Below are positions 10,580-23,189 of a DNA stretch of 64,000 bases, piece after piece. How positions within the stretch are numbered: position 1 is the first letter of the stretch; each line of letters begins with the position of its first letter. Origin of the DNA: Prochilodus magdalenae (Eukaryota > Chordata > Actinopteri > Characiformes > Prochilodontidae); contig JAMWET010005007.1 of NCBI GenBank assembly GCA_024036415.1, positions 992,001 to 1,056,000 of the forward strand. Direction: 5' to 3'. Below the pieces are notes generated by a model, which was not told the DNA's origin, did no database searches, and saw nothing but the letters and a program-made list of their open reading frames with translations. The position numbers and the translations under genes are program-made.

Positions 10580-12380
10580 CAGCTTAAAGCAGCATAGACC
10601 AGCTAAAACCAACACCATATCATCCTAAAGCAGCACAGACCAGCTAAAACCAACACCATATCAGCTTAAAGCAGCATAGACCAGCTAAAACCAACACCAT
10701 ATCATCCTAAAGCAGCATAGACCAGCTAAAACCAACACCATATCAGCTTAAAGCAGCATAGACCAGCTAAAACCAACACCATATCATCTTAAAGCGGCAT
10801 AGACCAGTTAAAACCAACACCATATCATCCTAATGCAGCATAGACCAGCTAAAACCAACACCATATCATCCTAAAGCAGCATAGACCAGCTAAAGCCAAC
10901 ACCATATCATCCTAAAGCAGCACAGACCAGCTAAAACCAACACCATATCATCCTAAAGCAGTATAGACCAGCTAAAACCAACACCATACCATCCTAAAGC
11001 AGCACAGACCAGCTAAAACCAACACCATATCATCCTAATGCAGCATAGACCAGCTAAAACCAACACCATATCATCCTAAAGCAGCACAGACCAGCTAAAG
11101 CCAACACCATATCATCCTAAAACAGCACAGACCAGCTAAAACCAACACCATATCATCCTAAAGCAGCATAGACCAGCTAAAACCAACACCATATCAGCTT
11201 AAAGCAGCATAGACCAGCTAAAACCAACACCATATCATCCTAAAGCAGCATAGACCAGCTAAAACCAACACCATATCAACCTAATGCAGCACAGACCAGC
11301 TAAAGCCAACACCATATCATCCTAAAGCAGCATAGACCAGCTAAAACCAACACCATATCAACCTAATGCAGCATAGACCAGCTAAAACCAACACCATATC
11401 ATCCTAAAGCAGCACAGACCAGCTAAAACCAACACCATATCATCCTAAAGCAGCATAGACCAGCTAAAACCAACACCATATCAGCTTAAAGCAGCATAGA
11501 CCAGCTAAAACCAACACCATATCATCCTAAAGCAGCACAGACCAGCTAAAACCAACACCATATCAGCTTAAAGCAGCATAGACCAGCTAAAACCAACACC
11601 ATATCATCCTAAAGCAGCATAGACCAGCTAAAACCAACACCATATCAGCTTAAAGCAGCATAGACCAGCTAAAACCAACACCATATCATCTTAAAGCGGC
11701 ATAGACCAGCTAAAACCAACACCATATCATCCTAAAGCAGCACAGACCAGCTAAAACCAACACCATATCATCCTAATGCAGCATAGACCAGCTAAAGCCA
11801 ACACCATATCATCCTAAAGTAGCACAGACCAGCTAAAACCAACACCATATCATCCTAAAGCAGTATAGACCAGCTAAAACCAACACCATATCATCCTAAA
11901 GCAGCACAGACCAGCTAAAACCAACACCATATCATCCTAATGCAGCATAGACCAGCTAAAACCAACACCATATCATCCTAAAGCAGCACAGACCAGCTAA
12001 AGCCAACACCATATCATCCTAAAACAGCACAGACCAGCTAAAACCAACACCATATCATCCTAAAGCAGCATAGACCAGCTAAAACCAACACCATATCAGC
12101 TTAAAGCAGCATAGACCAGCTAAAACCAACACCATATCATCCTAAAGCAGCATAGACCAGCTAAAACCAACACCATATCAACCTAATGCAGCACAGACCA
12201 GCTAAAGCCAACACCATATCATCCTAAAGCAGCATAGACCAGCTAAAACCAACACCATATCAACCTAATGCAGCATAGACCAGCTAAAACCAACACCATA
12301 TCATCCTAAAGCAGCACAGACCAGCTAAAACCAACACCATATCATCCTAAAGCAGCATAGACCAGCTAAAACCAACACCA
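10580..12380. repeat. Higher-order tandem duplication, 902 bp (22 units), two copies
   Basis: The order of unit variants from about 10580 to 11481 is repeated from about 11482 to 12380. Marker units lie exactly 902 bases apart: the rare GCAGTATAG variant (10961 and 11863), the AAAACAGCACAG unit (about 11118 and 12020), and the TTAAAGCGGCAT unit (10789 and 11691). 902 is 22 times 41. A few units differ between copies, consistent with later mutation or local conversion. Confidence 0.88.
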
Positions 12381-13129
12381 TATCATCCTAAAGCAGCATA
12401 GACCAGCTAAAACCAACACCACATCATCCTAAAGCAGCATAGACCAGCTAAAACCAACAACATATCAACCTAATGCAGCATAGACCAGCTAAAACCAACA
12501 CCATATCAGCTTAAAGCAGCATAGACCAGATAAAACCAACACCATATCAACCTAATGCAGCATAGACCAGCTAAAACCAACACCATATCATCCTAAAGCA
12601 GCATAGACCAGATAAAACCAACACCATATCATCCTAATGCAGCATAGACCAGCTAAAACCAACACCATATCATCCTAATGCAGCATAGACCAGCTAAAAC
12701 CAACACCATATCATCCTAATGCAGCATAGACCAGCTAAAACCAACACCATATCATCCTAAAGCAGCATAGACCAGCTAAAACCAACACCATATCATCCTA
12801 ACGCAGCATAGACCAGCTAAAACCAACACCATATCATCCTAACGCAGCATAGACCAGCTAAAACCAACACCATATCATCCTAAAGCAGCACAGACCAGCT
12901 AAAACCAACACCATATCATCCTAAAGCAGCATAGACCAGCTAAAACCAACAACATACACCAACAATGAATGCATAATGAAACGAAGTTAATAAGACAGAC
13001 TGAAGTTGACGTTCAGTTTATGACAGAAGCTGGTCTTCTTGGAGATATACATCTTGCCTTATTAATGTCTTTGTCTTTCATAAGCTTGCGGACATGGCAG
13101 CAAATACATAAGGAAAATTGTATGAACAG

Positions 13130-13620
13130 AGGCACGGTGGAAGTTCACGAGAGGGGGATGTGGCGAAATGCGCGATCCCCTCCGCTGGTGGTACAGTCCA
13201 TACACTAAACCCCCTTCATCCAGGCGCTTCGTAGCACACCTCGGTTCACAGAGGGAAACTACGACGGTGGGAGCAGAAAACACAACGGTGGTCGCCGATC
13301 TCACGTCGAGCTCGTTCTCAATGAAAGTCCCCGCGTTCCTGTCAGAGTGAGCTTTGGAAACTGCGGGTCCTCTGAAGAACATGGATGGAGTGAGCAGCAA
13401 CAAGAGCATGTCATACAGTCGATGGAGTTATGACAGGTAAGGATGCTGTGTCGCTGGACAGCGTCGCGTTTGACGTGCTGCGTGTATTACTTTTGGTTTA
13501 TTTCGTCCTCCTCTCCACATAGCGAGCCTATACTGCTCCTCTGGCTCGGTAAGATCGGCACCTCGGTGACTGTTTGCCACCGCTGGTCCCCCCCTTGGAC
13601 CACCCAGATTATTGTCCTGT
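13130..13620 (+). promoter_or_regulatory. CpG-rich stretch, probable promoter / first-exon region
   Basis: CpG dinucleotides are dense here (GCGCGATCC, GGTCGCCGATC, ACGTCGAGCTCG, CAGCGTCGCGTTTGACG) while the surrounding tens of kilobases are nearly devoid of them. No TATA box is evident. An upstream open frame (13168-13350, 60 codons) is in the same frame as the ATG at 13381 but closes with TGA at 13348-13350. The island lies directly after the 41-bp array. Confidence 0.6.
13381..13436 (+). CDS. Candidate first coding exon, N-terminus of an unidentified protein
   Basis: The ATG at 13381 sits in a favourable context (AAC before, G after) inside the CpG-rich stretch, and an in-frame stop at 13348 fixes it as the first usable start. 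It reads MDGVSSNKSMSYSRWSYD plus two bases of a split codon, then a strong donor CAG|GTAAGG at 13437. Without splicing the frame would end two codons on (AGG TAA). The short polar, serine- and tyrosine-rich N-terminus has no signal peptide and suggests a cytosolic or membrane-inner start. I do not recognise the protein. The rest of the window has no convincing second exon, so intron 1 would exceed 50 kb. Confidence 0.55.
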
Positions 13621-14269
13621 ATACAAGATTACTATGGATGCTAACTATAGTTTTTAACCTTCTCGTACAGATGTTTAATGCACGGAGACTTTTATTATGA
13701 AAATAAGGAAGAGAAACGTTATAAGAAACCGAGAGAAACGAAATAACGATGTATGATATAAAATGACACAGTTGTAAATGTTGGTGCTGACACTGAAAAC
13801 CGCTTACTAAGAAGAATGACAAACGTTAGACGTGAAGGAGTAGTAAGTGAAATGTGCTGTGAATGGAAATCGTATATACTCTTTAATACTCTAATGCTTG
13901 ACCACTGGGGGACCGGCCGGCAGACCCCTCAGCACGCCCGTTTTGCTGTTAGCGGGTCAGCAGTGGCCCGTATCCTCCTGTCATCAGGTTTGTTGTAATT
14001 TCAAGTGGCAGGAGAGCTTGCATGGCGTGGACAGAATGAAAACCTCTGGCCAACTCCTGGGGGAAATGATTCAAGGGACACTGAGTTGGGAACTGTGTTT
14101 TAAGTTTTTCATATGTGCATTGTGATACTGATGACAGATGAGCTCATTGATCAGTGAAATTTGGGCTCTCTGTAGCTTCACTTTTCAAATCTGTTTTTAA
14201 TATTGTTATTTACGTTAATGCTAATTGCCTATAGCTGTGTAATATTACTACAGTATTATGTTTTAAGAA
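13621..14269. other. Start of the inferred long intron, no feature recognised
   Basis: Unremarkable sequence with chance open frames. A GGGGACCGGCCGGCAGACCC segment near 13908 is locally GC-rich but isolated. Confidence 0.5.
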
Positions 14270-14575
14270 ACATTGCATGTGCTCAAATAACAAAATTGTT
14301 CTGGCCCAAATCAGGCCCACATTCCCCTTTTTTTCTTTTTATGTGGCCACTTTTGGTTGCCACATACTCACCAAATTAGGGCCAAACCTCAGGCAAAAGT
14401 AGATTACTCTGTCATATCTGTTCCAGGAGTGGGCTAGATCTGTTTTGGGACAGGTGGGCCAAATGCATGTTTTAAATATGTGCCATATATAAATACATTG
14501 CCAGTGCCGACAGTGGGCCAGTAATGCCATAGCTTTGCCAGATGTGGCCCATATCTGTATGCTATCTGGGTAGTG
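14270..14575. repeat. Dispersed repeat rich in GGCCCA/TGGGCC motifs
   Basis: GGCCCA and TGGGCC/TGTGGCC-type motifs recur irregularly (CAGGCCCACATT, TGTGGCCACTT, GTGGGCCAAATG, GTGGGCCAGTAATG, TGTGGCCCATATC) and the stretch ends in ATGCTATCTGGGTAG. This matches a non-coding fish repeat type built on a TGTGGGCCAGAT-like core (from memory). Confidence 0.45.
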
Positions 14576-15849
14576 TTTTGAAGGGGTTATACCTTTTATT
14601 GATTTCTGTCCTTAAACAAAACTTTCCTGATGGCATATATAGCAGCCTTCATTCATTACGGGATCCTTTCAGTTAATAGCCATCGTGTATTTGGTTTCTC
14701 CTGGATTTGCTTTGTCAGGCTGGATGGTAGATTTTGAATAGACATTTTAACGGACACCAAAAAGTGCCCAGGTCAGCGCTAACCCCAAAATGAAACAAAG
14801 TGAGGCGGTAACAAGGACAGACATCACAATTAGCTGCTAGTTAACCGCAAAAAGCCCACCCTTCACAGAAACAGTTTACACAACCACACTAATCAGCCAT
14901 CCCAGCGTTCCCCTCAGTCTAAACAAAATCCCTTCGGTGCACTGTCCTGGCCTGCACAAATGCTGCAGTGTAGCAGCTCCTCAGCGTACTAGCTGTCTCC
15001 AAGCTTACCCTTTCCTCAGCACCTTCCCTCACAAAAGACAAAAACCTGATGAAAGAATGAACAGATCATGCACTCAGCTTAGGCCACCAGTCAAGGGCTT
15101 GAGTTGGACTACCATTGCTTCCTAGTTTTGGCAGGTGTGCTGCCTTTGGTTAGAGGGGACATGCCTGGACACAGACGAACCAGTGTCAGTGAGGGCAAGG
15201 GGAACTGTCTTTCAAGCGACTGAGGTTCACAGCATTACCTGGTGGGACTATTTCCCTGCTGGCTCCTCTACCGTGTACTGTGTCCTCTACTTTTGCAGCA
15301 CCAGCAGTGGTCAACACCATCAGGTTCTTGTTGTTCTGATGCCCTGTAGTGCTTTTCCCTCCATCACTAGATACAGCTATATCGATGCTGTGTGAGCTCC
15401 CAGGTGTGTTTGCCATTGAAGTGGGATAAACAAATGCATGACATGTCCTTCTTGCAGATTTCTCATTGGTTTCTGTTGCCAGTCCTTCCTAGTTTAAGTA
15501 GTCCCAGTTTACTTTGCGCTTGTTAACCTCTTCCACAGGGTCTGTCTCACTGTCCATCTTTGAGTTCATTGTGTGACTCTTCCAACTCATCTTCCACTTC
15601 AGACACAAATGTACCATCGACGTACAAGAACATGCCGGAATCATGGCGCTTATAGACCAATGATAATAACTAATAACAGTAACAACATCATAACAACAGC
15701 AACAATGAGCGTACTTCATACTCTGGCACACTCCAAGAGCAACTTTGCATGACTGCAGCCCCTTAACTCCTTATGCAGTGCAGGTCATGGTGGATAACAC
15801 CAATATCCAAATAACCATATCCAAATACATTTTAAAGTCCTCAATAACA
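14576..15849. other. Non-coding, no feature recognised
   Basis: Chance open frames only (longest 86 codons at 15135-15395). No domain or splice context stands out. Confidence 0.55.
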
Positions 15850-15962
15850 GTGTTCACTCATTCATTTATTCATTCATCTTCTGTGTTGCTTATCCTCTGG
15901 GGTCAGGGTAGGTGCTGGACTGTATTCTGGTGCTCATTGGGCAGAAGGCAGGAAATTAACAA
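15850..15962 (-). repeat. SINE tail fragment
   Basis: Read on minus it ends in a (GAAT)n-like tail: TCCTGCCTTCTGCCCAATGA, then GGATAAG and AGATGAATGAATAAATGAAT. The same body and tail, much more complete, occur on plus at 43935-44200. Confidence 0.65.
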
Positions 15963-16540
15963 TGTTTCCAGTATGAAGTATTGGTTACTACACAGAGAGA
16001 AACTCGGAGAGAATGCTACTGGAGGCAAAAAATGAGTCACCGGTGACTCATTTGTCTAATAGCATGTTATACCTCAATAAGTAATAATAAAAGCTGGGAT
16101 TCGATTTGGCATGAACTGGACCAGTGTCTGGATCTAGGTCACATCAGTGCTACTCTTGTATCAAAGAATTGTGAAGCTCATACAGATTTCGAAGATGTCT
16201 TCCATGACAATTCTGAGAAGAATTTCCAGTAGACTGGGGTTTTTGCCACTTCCAGCAGGCATTTATAGCCTGATCATCATTGTGGTACGCCATCTGCAGG
16301 AGCCTGAAGTTACTACTTCAACATACAAGGTGAATACATTTTTCTGGGGTCATCTTATATCTTATGTGTATCCAGTAGGCAGCCACACATGAACTATGGT
16401 CACCGCCTTCTGGATATTCAGTTCATGCTGGTGCCTTAGCTGCCCCACCACCTCTGCTTAGAAGCTCAAGACTGGATTGTATGTACTGTGGTTGACATGC
16501 CTGAGGAATCAGCCGAAACCCAGCCTGTGATTGGTATTCT
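15963..16540. other. Non-coding, no feature recognised
   Basis: A short inverted motif GAGTCACCGGTGACTC at 16033-16048 is a perfect 16-base palindrome. Nothing else is apparent. Confidence 0.5.
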
Positions 16541-16732
16541 GTGTTTGTTGCTAGTCCAGAGGGACTGCAGAGCGAGAAGGGGAGAGGAAGAGAACGAGAG
16601 AGCGAGAGAGAGATAGACCCACTGGTCTGCTGCCTCATTGCATTTCTCTCTGGACTGTTCTACAGTGGAGTGAGGACACTACTGGAGCTTCCATCCTCGC
16701 TCTCTCACTCACTCTGGCTCTTCATCTCTGCC

Positions 16733-16817
16733 ATGCTGTCACCTTCTATGCCAAGAAGCATCATATTCTGCTTGTGGCTGTTGTCAGGTGTGCGCTGGAG
16801 AGAGATCAGGCATGAAG
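16733..16817 (+). CDS. Weak candidate alternative first exon with signal-peptide-like start
   Basis: After a GA-rich, then CT-rich leader (16560-16730) the frame from ATG 16733 reads MLSPSMPRSIIFCLWLLSGV and a short basic stretch, then meets a donor-like GAAG|GTAAAT at 16818. A second possible donor, CAG|GTGTGC, lies at 16788. The hydrophobic core (IIFCLWLLSG) after a basic residue resembles a secretion signal. No CpG enrichment is seen and I recognise no protein, so this may be chance. Confidence 0.2.
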
Positions 16818-16829
16818 GTAAATGAAGAG

Positions 16830-18747
16830 TGTTCCTATGGTGAAGGCAATGCTTCAGAGAACAACCCCAGTCTCTTTTGTCTTCACAGTGGGATGTTTAT
16901 CTATCACAGAGTGCTGCTGTGAAAACCCATAATCCTTGAGCTCGTATTGTACTACACTGTATGTACAGCAGCACCTAAAGTCTTAGAAGGCAGTTTGAGC
17001 GTGGTTTTCTTGAACGTTCCTAGAACGAGTACACTGAGTGAATATGGGATGTGAGTACAGTGAAGCAAAAAGCGCAGAGCGTTTTATTCAATATGTCTTG
17101 AATCTCTTTTGAATTGCATCAGTGCCAAAATAGATTTTTGCAGCCGTGGCTCAGCATGTTCCATTCCAATTAGATGGGCCCTCTGGCTTCTGCCTGGTTT
17201 GTTACAGAGCCCTACTTGGAATCAAGTGTATGAGCATCGATTAGAACATGTGCATGAAGGTGGTGGCCTTCTTCCGCGAGCGCTTGGTAATTCGCAGTTG
17301 TAAAAGCCTAAATCACGAACTGAGGTGTTTACCAGAGTGACCATTTAAGCCAAGCGTGTTCCAGTGGGCCTGCATAAGCGCTTCATATTTCTGATAAAAG
17401 AGATGCGAGTCTACCCCAATTATCCAAATAAATGTCAAGTGATCTAATTAGTGTTTTGATTGGGATGATGAAAAAGCCTCTTTTAAAATCTTCTGTGCAG
17501 CGGCCATTAGTGGGATTTTTTTGTTTGTTTTTTTCCCAGTTGAGAGCCAAAAATCATTGTGGAGCAACTAATAGATGCAACGATTAAGCCAGAAACAACC
17601 CAACATGGTTACTAACCCAGTATGGTTCTCATACAACAAAGCAATTTATGAGAAGAGCTAGACATAAAGATGAAATAAATGGCACGGGAGAGAAAATAAA
17701 CAATGGGAGAAATACATCAAAGCCTTCCTGTACTAGACTTCTTTTGTCAGATTTCCAAGAGATATGGCTAGCTAATAAATAACAACGTTCTCCATAAGAT
17801 ACACAGATGAAAGTCATCAGTGCCTTTTCTAGGAGGAAGCACGAGCTAATCTGTGCCTAGCAATCATCCTATGACTCACAATGTCAGAAGAAGGCATTTG
17901 TGGGGTTAATGCCTTATGGGGTCAGAGGAGTACAGAAAATGCGTCATTGGTGCGGATGCTGAGGCAACAGATCTCCAGCAGAGGACATCTTCTTTTCTTC
18001 AGGAACAATGAGGAACACACTGTGATCCTTAGCTAGGCAGTTACCTCCAATTCTGCAACATTATTGCTAAATCCGTCCATTCAAAGAGATTGCTTTAAAT
18101 AGTGTGCATGTGGACATAATTAATAATTAATTTGATAATTGGCTGGCTGTGGTATGCAAAAACCTCTAACCAGTCACAGACTTAAGGTCTTCATGCTATT
18201 ATGTAAGCCCATTTGACCTCATTGAGTTGAACTGGCTTTCAGCATCTTCATCCTCTCATGTTAGACTAATCCACCTGATCCAACATCAAAATAATTTTGT
18301 CGTATCAGGAGACAGTGTGGGCCGGGTCTAGCTGGTTAGCATGCTAACTCCAGTAAATATCTCTGTAGGACAATAAACAGGCATCTTAACATACTGTCAA
18401 AACTGTTCACATTCTGTTGACAATTTAAGTTCATTTTAAAATAATACAAAAATGAAAAAGTCATTTTTAGGTCAATTTTTTTGAAGTTTTTCCAGTGGCC
18501 CAGTCATCATTTTTACTCAGTATAAGCAGCAGCTGGCCGGTCCTTATGATACATCCATTGATGCAAGTCAAATGTTTTTCATTGGACGTCAAAATATATA
18601 TAATACTTTTCCCTAAGAAGATCATTATTATCATTTCAAAATTGCACAAATTACATTTTGAAAAAAGAACAGCTGCTTGTACAGCTTTTTGGGGGTGCTT
18701 TTTACGTTCTGGTATGTTGGGATGGTAGCCAATGTAAACATATGTTA
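16830..18747. other. Inferred intronic sequence, no gene recognised
   Basis: Chance open frames only. A segment around 17420-17510 contains GATCTAATTAGTGTTTTGAT (homeodomain-type ATTAG cores) and could be a conserved non-coding element. Only cross-species alignment could show it. Confidence 0.5.
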
Positions 18748-18768
18748 ACTGATGTTACATATATATAA

Positions 18769-18845
<77 letters not shown>

Positions 18846-18872
18846 ATAGTATTATATATATGTAACATCAGT
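18748..18872. repeat. 125-bp TA-rich perfect-looking palindrome
   Basis: It starts ACTGATGTTACATATATATA and ends TATATATATGTAACATCAGT, with ATAATACTATA on the left mirrored by TATAGTATTAT on the right and a long (TA)n centre. The two halves are reverse complements, so either strand can fold into a single hairpin. Confidence 0.92.
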
Positions 18873-18879
18873 AGATAAG

Positions 18880-19040
18880 TAGAAGCTATGATATATACAG
18901 GGATATGATATGGTATGATATGATATAAAATAGAAGCTATGATGCTATGATATGTACAAGAGATAGAATATATAGATATATATTAACTTGTGTAATAACT
19001 TCTATATCATATCATGTCATATCATAGCTTCTATTTATAA
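18880..19040. repeat. Second inverted repeat next to the TA palindrome
   Basis: AAATAGAAGCTATGAT (18928-18943) is exactly mirrored by ATCATAGCTTCTATTT (19021-19036). The outer parts are GATATGATAT/ATATCATATC-like on both sides. An additional GTAGAAGCTATGATAT lies at 18879. Confidence 0.8.
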
Positions 19041-19049
19041 TTCTATGCA

Positions 19050-21145
19050 TGTTTTTATTCATATATTCATAATATTGTACTACTATTATATAGAACTGTA
19101 TATTTGGATCATTTGGGCTGTTCTTGTGTTTAATATTGTGTATATTTATCATTTATTTTTTATTTTTTTACTCACCTTCACACCTGTGTCACCATAAGCA
19201 TGATTTGTAACATCATTGGCAGTAAGTATTCTCTTCCAAGCATCACCATCCCTATTCCTCTATATTCCAGTTACATAAGGCATTGTTGTGCTGATGCAGG
19301 GAAAATAATTTCTTGTATATAGCTTACTGAATTGCTCATTAAAATTAAAATTGAGTCACCACTCATATAATCGTAATGCATTATTTTGTCTATATTATTT
19401 CACCACTATTTCAGTGCTGTATTAGTTCATTTTCACCTCGGGATAAACTAAATACTGTGATGCGCATCATGAAAATGCTTTCAAGGGCTGCATTGGTACA
19501 TTTTTACTGGCCACCCTTAGTAGTAGGCTGTATACTGAGCTTTTGATTAGCACTGTTCATCAAAGCAATTAGCCTTAGTCCAGCAAAGTAAAACTGACCT
19601 CCACCTACACGCTGTCCAATGCTGTAATTAATGTGCGGCAAAGTAAACAACAGTCGCCCTCTCCTATCGACTTTTGGGAGCAGAGTGGCCTCCGTATGAC
19701 AGAATGGAGCGGATTTATAACACTTAAGCTCATAAAGTCGAGACTGGTGCACCACAGGAGCATTACTGACCTGTGTGTGTGAAAGTGACCTGTATTTGTG
19801 CATGTGCAAAGACTTGTCCCTCAGCTTTCGGCCCCTGGCCCCCGACACCTTATCAGCCTACAGTTGAGTCACTTTCACCCTGTTTCTGTGGTAACCGTGC
19901 AGAGATGCTGTGCTAAAGTAAACCTCCTCCACTCTGCTAACAGCCAGTACCATCGAGAACGCCGCTCTCCAAGATGCTCTGGGCCTTCAAGCTCTTTTCC
20001 TCATAGAAGGGAAGGTGTTAAGGGTAGTCAGACTTTGTTTTAGCCAAACTAAAAATCTATTGATCTATTAAAGCCTTATAGCTACACTGCTAACATGAAC
20101 AACTTTAGACGCAAGACTGAGAGAAAGAAGCTAAAGGAATGTTGGTTTGTTTGATGTAGGGATCTGCATTTCCAAATATGCTGATACTCTGTTATCTGTA
20201 GGGGTTTATGATTGAATATCTAATTATCCAACTATTAAAGAAAAATCACGTCAGCAGAAACTAATGTATCACAGGAGGGTTTAAAGAGGCCATAAATGCA
20301 ACAAGTTCACCACCAAAGAGAAGAATACATTTAAAACATGCGTTATTAATTAAAGGAAACTCTGTAGTTTTTTGGGCACACGAACCCTCAGTTGGCAACA
20401 GACGAGCAGTGTTGCCAGTCTCCCGTTGAAGACATGGCAAGAATTTAACGGCACTAATATGACATTATGCAGTCTGATTCCGGCCTTACACAAGGTATTC
20501 TCTCTACGGTGGACAATGTATCAAAATGTTAGTTTGTCACAGAAATATATACCCACTTTGTCTGGACTGAACATCATGTAACAGCAGTAAAGCATAATAT
20601 ATTTAATAAATAATAGATTTTGAGTTTATAAAATAACTTATTTATTCAGGTATTACTGTGCAGATTCTTTATGTTGGATTAACTTAAAAAATAGAAATAA
20701 AAATGGTGCCATTGTTTATCCATAGTTTTAGAAAGTTTGACTAAATTACAGGGTTATTTATTTTTTTCTTATCTTACATAAACACATTAACGTTTGCTGA
20801 GCAAATAAATAGTTTGCTGCAAATTTTGTGTTTACTTATTATCATGTTTTTCAAAAATCAACTAAAAGCTCACTGGACAAAAAAATGAGTCACTCATGAC
20901 TGAAAGATGCTTTAGGTTTTTTAGATAAGCAGAGATAACCTCTCCTTTGTAGCCATTATCCACACATTGAATGAGACCTTCACTGCACTGTACCACCTCC
21001 TTTCAATCTGTGAATCCCGTCACACACCCTGCAGGTATTTATAACCAGACCATCCTTATGCAAAGCCCTCTGCGGTTGCCTGAATTTACTAGCACCTTAT
21101 GCTTAATAGCTTATGAAATTTGGCAAAGGGTGCCCAAACCTTTCA
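19050..21145. other. Inferred intronic sequence, no gene recognised
   Basis: AT-rich, notably 20580-20870. The longest open frame (19504-19848, 114 codons, minus) shows no recognisable domain. Confidence 0.55.
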
Positions 21146-21149
21146 CATG

Positions 21150-22417
<1,268 letters not shown>

Positions 22418-22419
22418 TA

Positions 22420-23146
22420 ATTATATTCATACACTCATACATTCATACATACCTGTGTGAGATTACTGGTCAGTTTAGACTATAAGCTGTATTTTTAGAC
22501 AGGGTAGACATTGCAACTCCTGGTTCCTATTACCAGTTTCTCTACAGTCTCAGATGAATTGTATAGGATGTGCATCTAGAGTCCATCTATTTTCCCCCGT
22601 TGTTTTTATCCGTGCTCCTGTCTGAGTGCAGGAATTGTTTTCTTTCTTTTTTTTTTTCTTCGTATGCTGTTTGTCCTGAAGCCTCCCTGGGATCTCAGTG
22701 TTCACTACATTAGGACGAATAAACGAATACTTTGCTGTGATCTCTAAGCCCTTTCATGTCAGAACGCAACGTGAGCACCACCAATTGTTCGGCCAAGTGG
22801 GGTGCCTCTATTAAGCCTAATTGGGTCTCGTGTGGCAGTTCAGATTCTACGGAAGACCTTTTCTCCACCAATAGCAAATCTTGAATCACCTTTAAAGGGC
22901 CTTATTGTAAACTCTCTATTTCCTCAGCGAGGAACATGTGAGCAAAAGACTTTTCCCTGAAGGATACATGGGATGGGCAGGGGAGCCTACTGCACTGCTC
23001 TAATTAACGCCTCAGCTATATGGAGCCTGTAGTGGAAACTTGTCTCATGAACTGGCATGTGTGAAAAGAGAATTTTATAGCGGAGAATTTTATAGGGGAA
23101 AGGGCGGAGTGAATGTAAAATTGAGGTTAGTTTCTTGTCACTTCAT

Positions 23147-23148
<2 letters not shown>
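22420..23148. other. Inferred intronic sequence, no gene recognised
   Basis: No repeat except a T-rich run near 22645. The stretch 22760-23050 is less AT-biased than its surroundings and lacks repeats, so it could be conserved non-coding sequence. This is not supported directly. Confidence 0.45.

Positions 23149-23149
<1 letters not shown>

Positions 23150-23188
<39 letters not shown>
23150..23188. repeat. (CT)n microsatellite
   Basis: CT run with one A interruption near its end. Confidence 0.96.
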
Positions 23189-23189
23189 T

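Larger units (their letters stand above)
8779..12958. repeat. 41-bp minisatellite, about 100 copies (4.2 kb)
   Basis: The unit is ATCATCCTAAAGCAGCATAG followed by ACCAGCTAAAACCAACAC and CAT. The period is exactly 41, as shown by TCCTAAAGC at 8781 and 8822. Units differ mainly at a few sites: ATCATCC/ATCAGCT/ATCAACC, AAAGCAG/AATGCAG/AAAGCGG, CATAG/CACAG, AAAACC/AAAGCC. A one-base deletion gives a 40-bp variant (CTTAAACAGC) near 9280, 9850 and 10540. Since 41 is not a multiple of three, no long open frame exists. The plus strand is strongly C over G (13 versus 4 per unit). Fish genomes often carry related GCTGGT/ACCAGC-type tandem repeats (family knowledge, from memory). Confidence 0.98.

Noticed and set aside
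8779..12958. CRISPR-like array
   Set aside because: The repeat is continuous with no unique spacers, in a eukaryotic context with no cas genes. It is a minisatellite.
13062..13409. 115-codon minus-strand frame over the CpG region
   Set aside because: It shadows the plus-strand first exon. GC-rich sequence lengthens chance frames, and no protein features are recognisable.
19504..19848. 114-codon minus-strand frame
   Set aside because: No recognisable motif, no splice sites of quality, no composition change from its surroundings.
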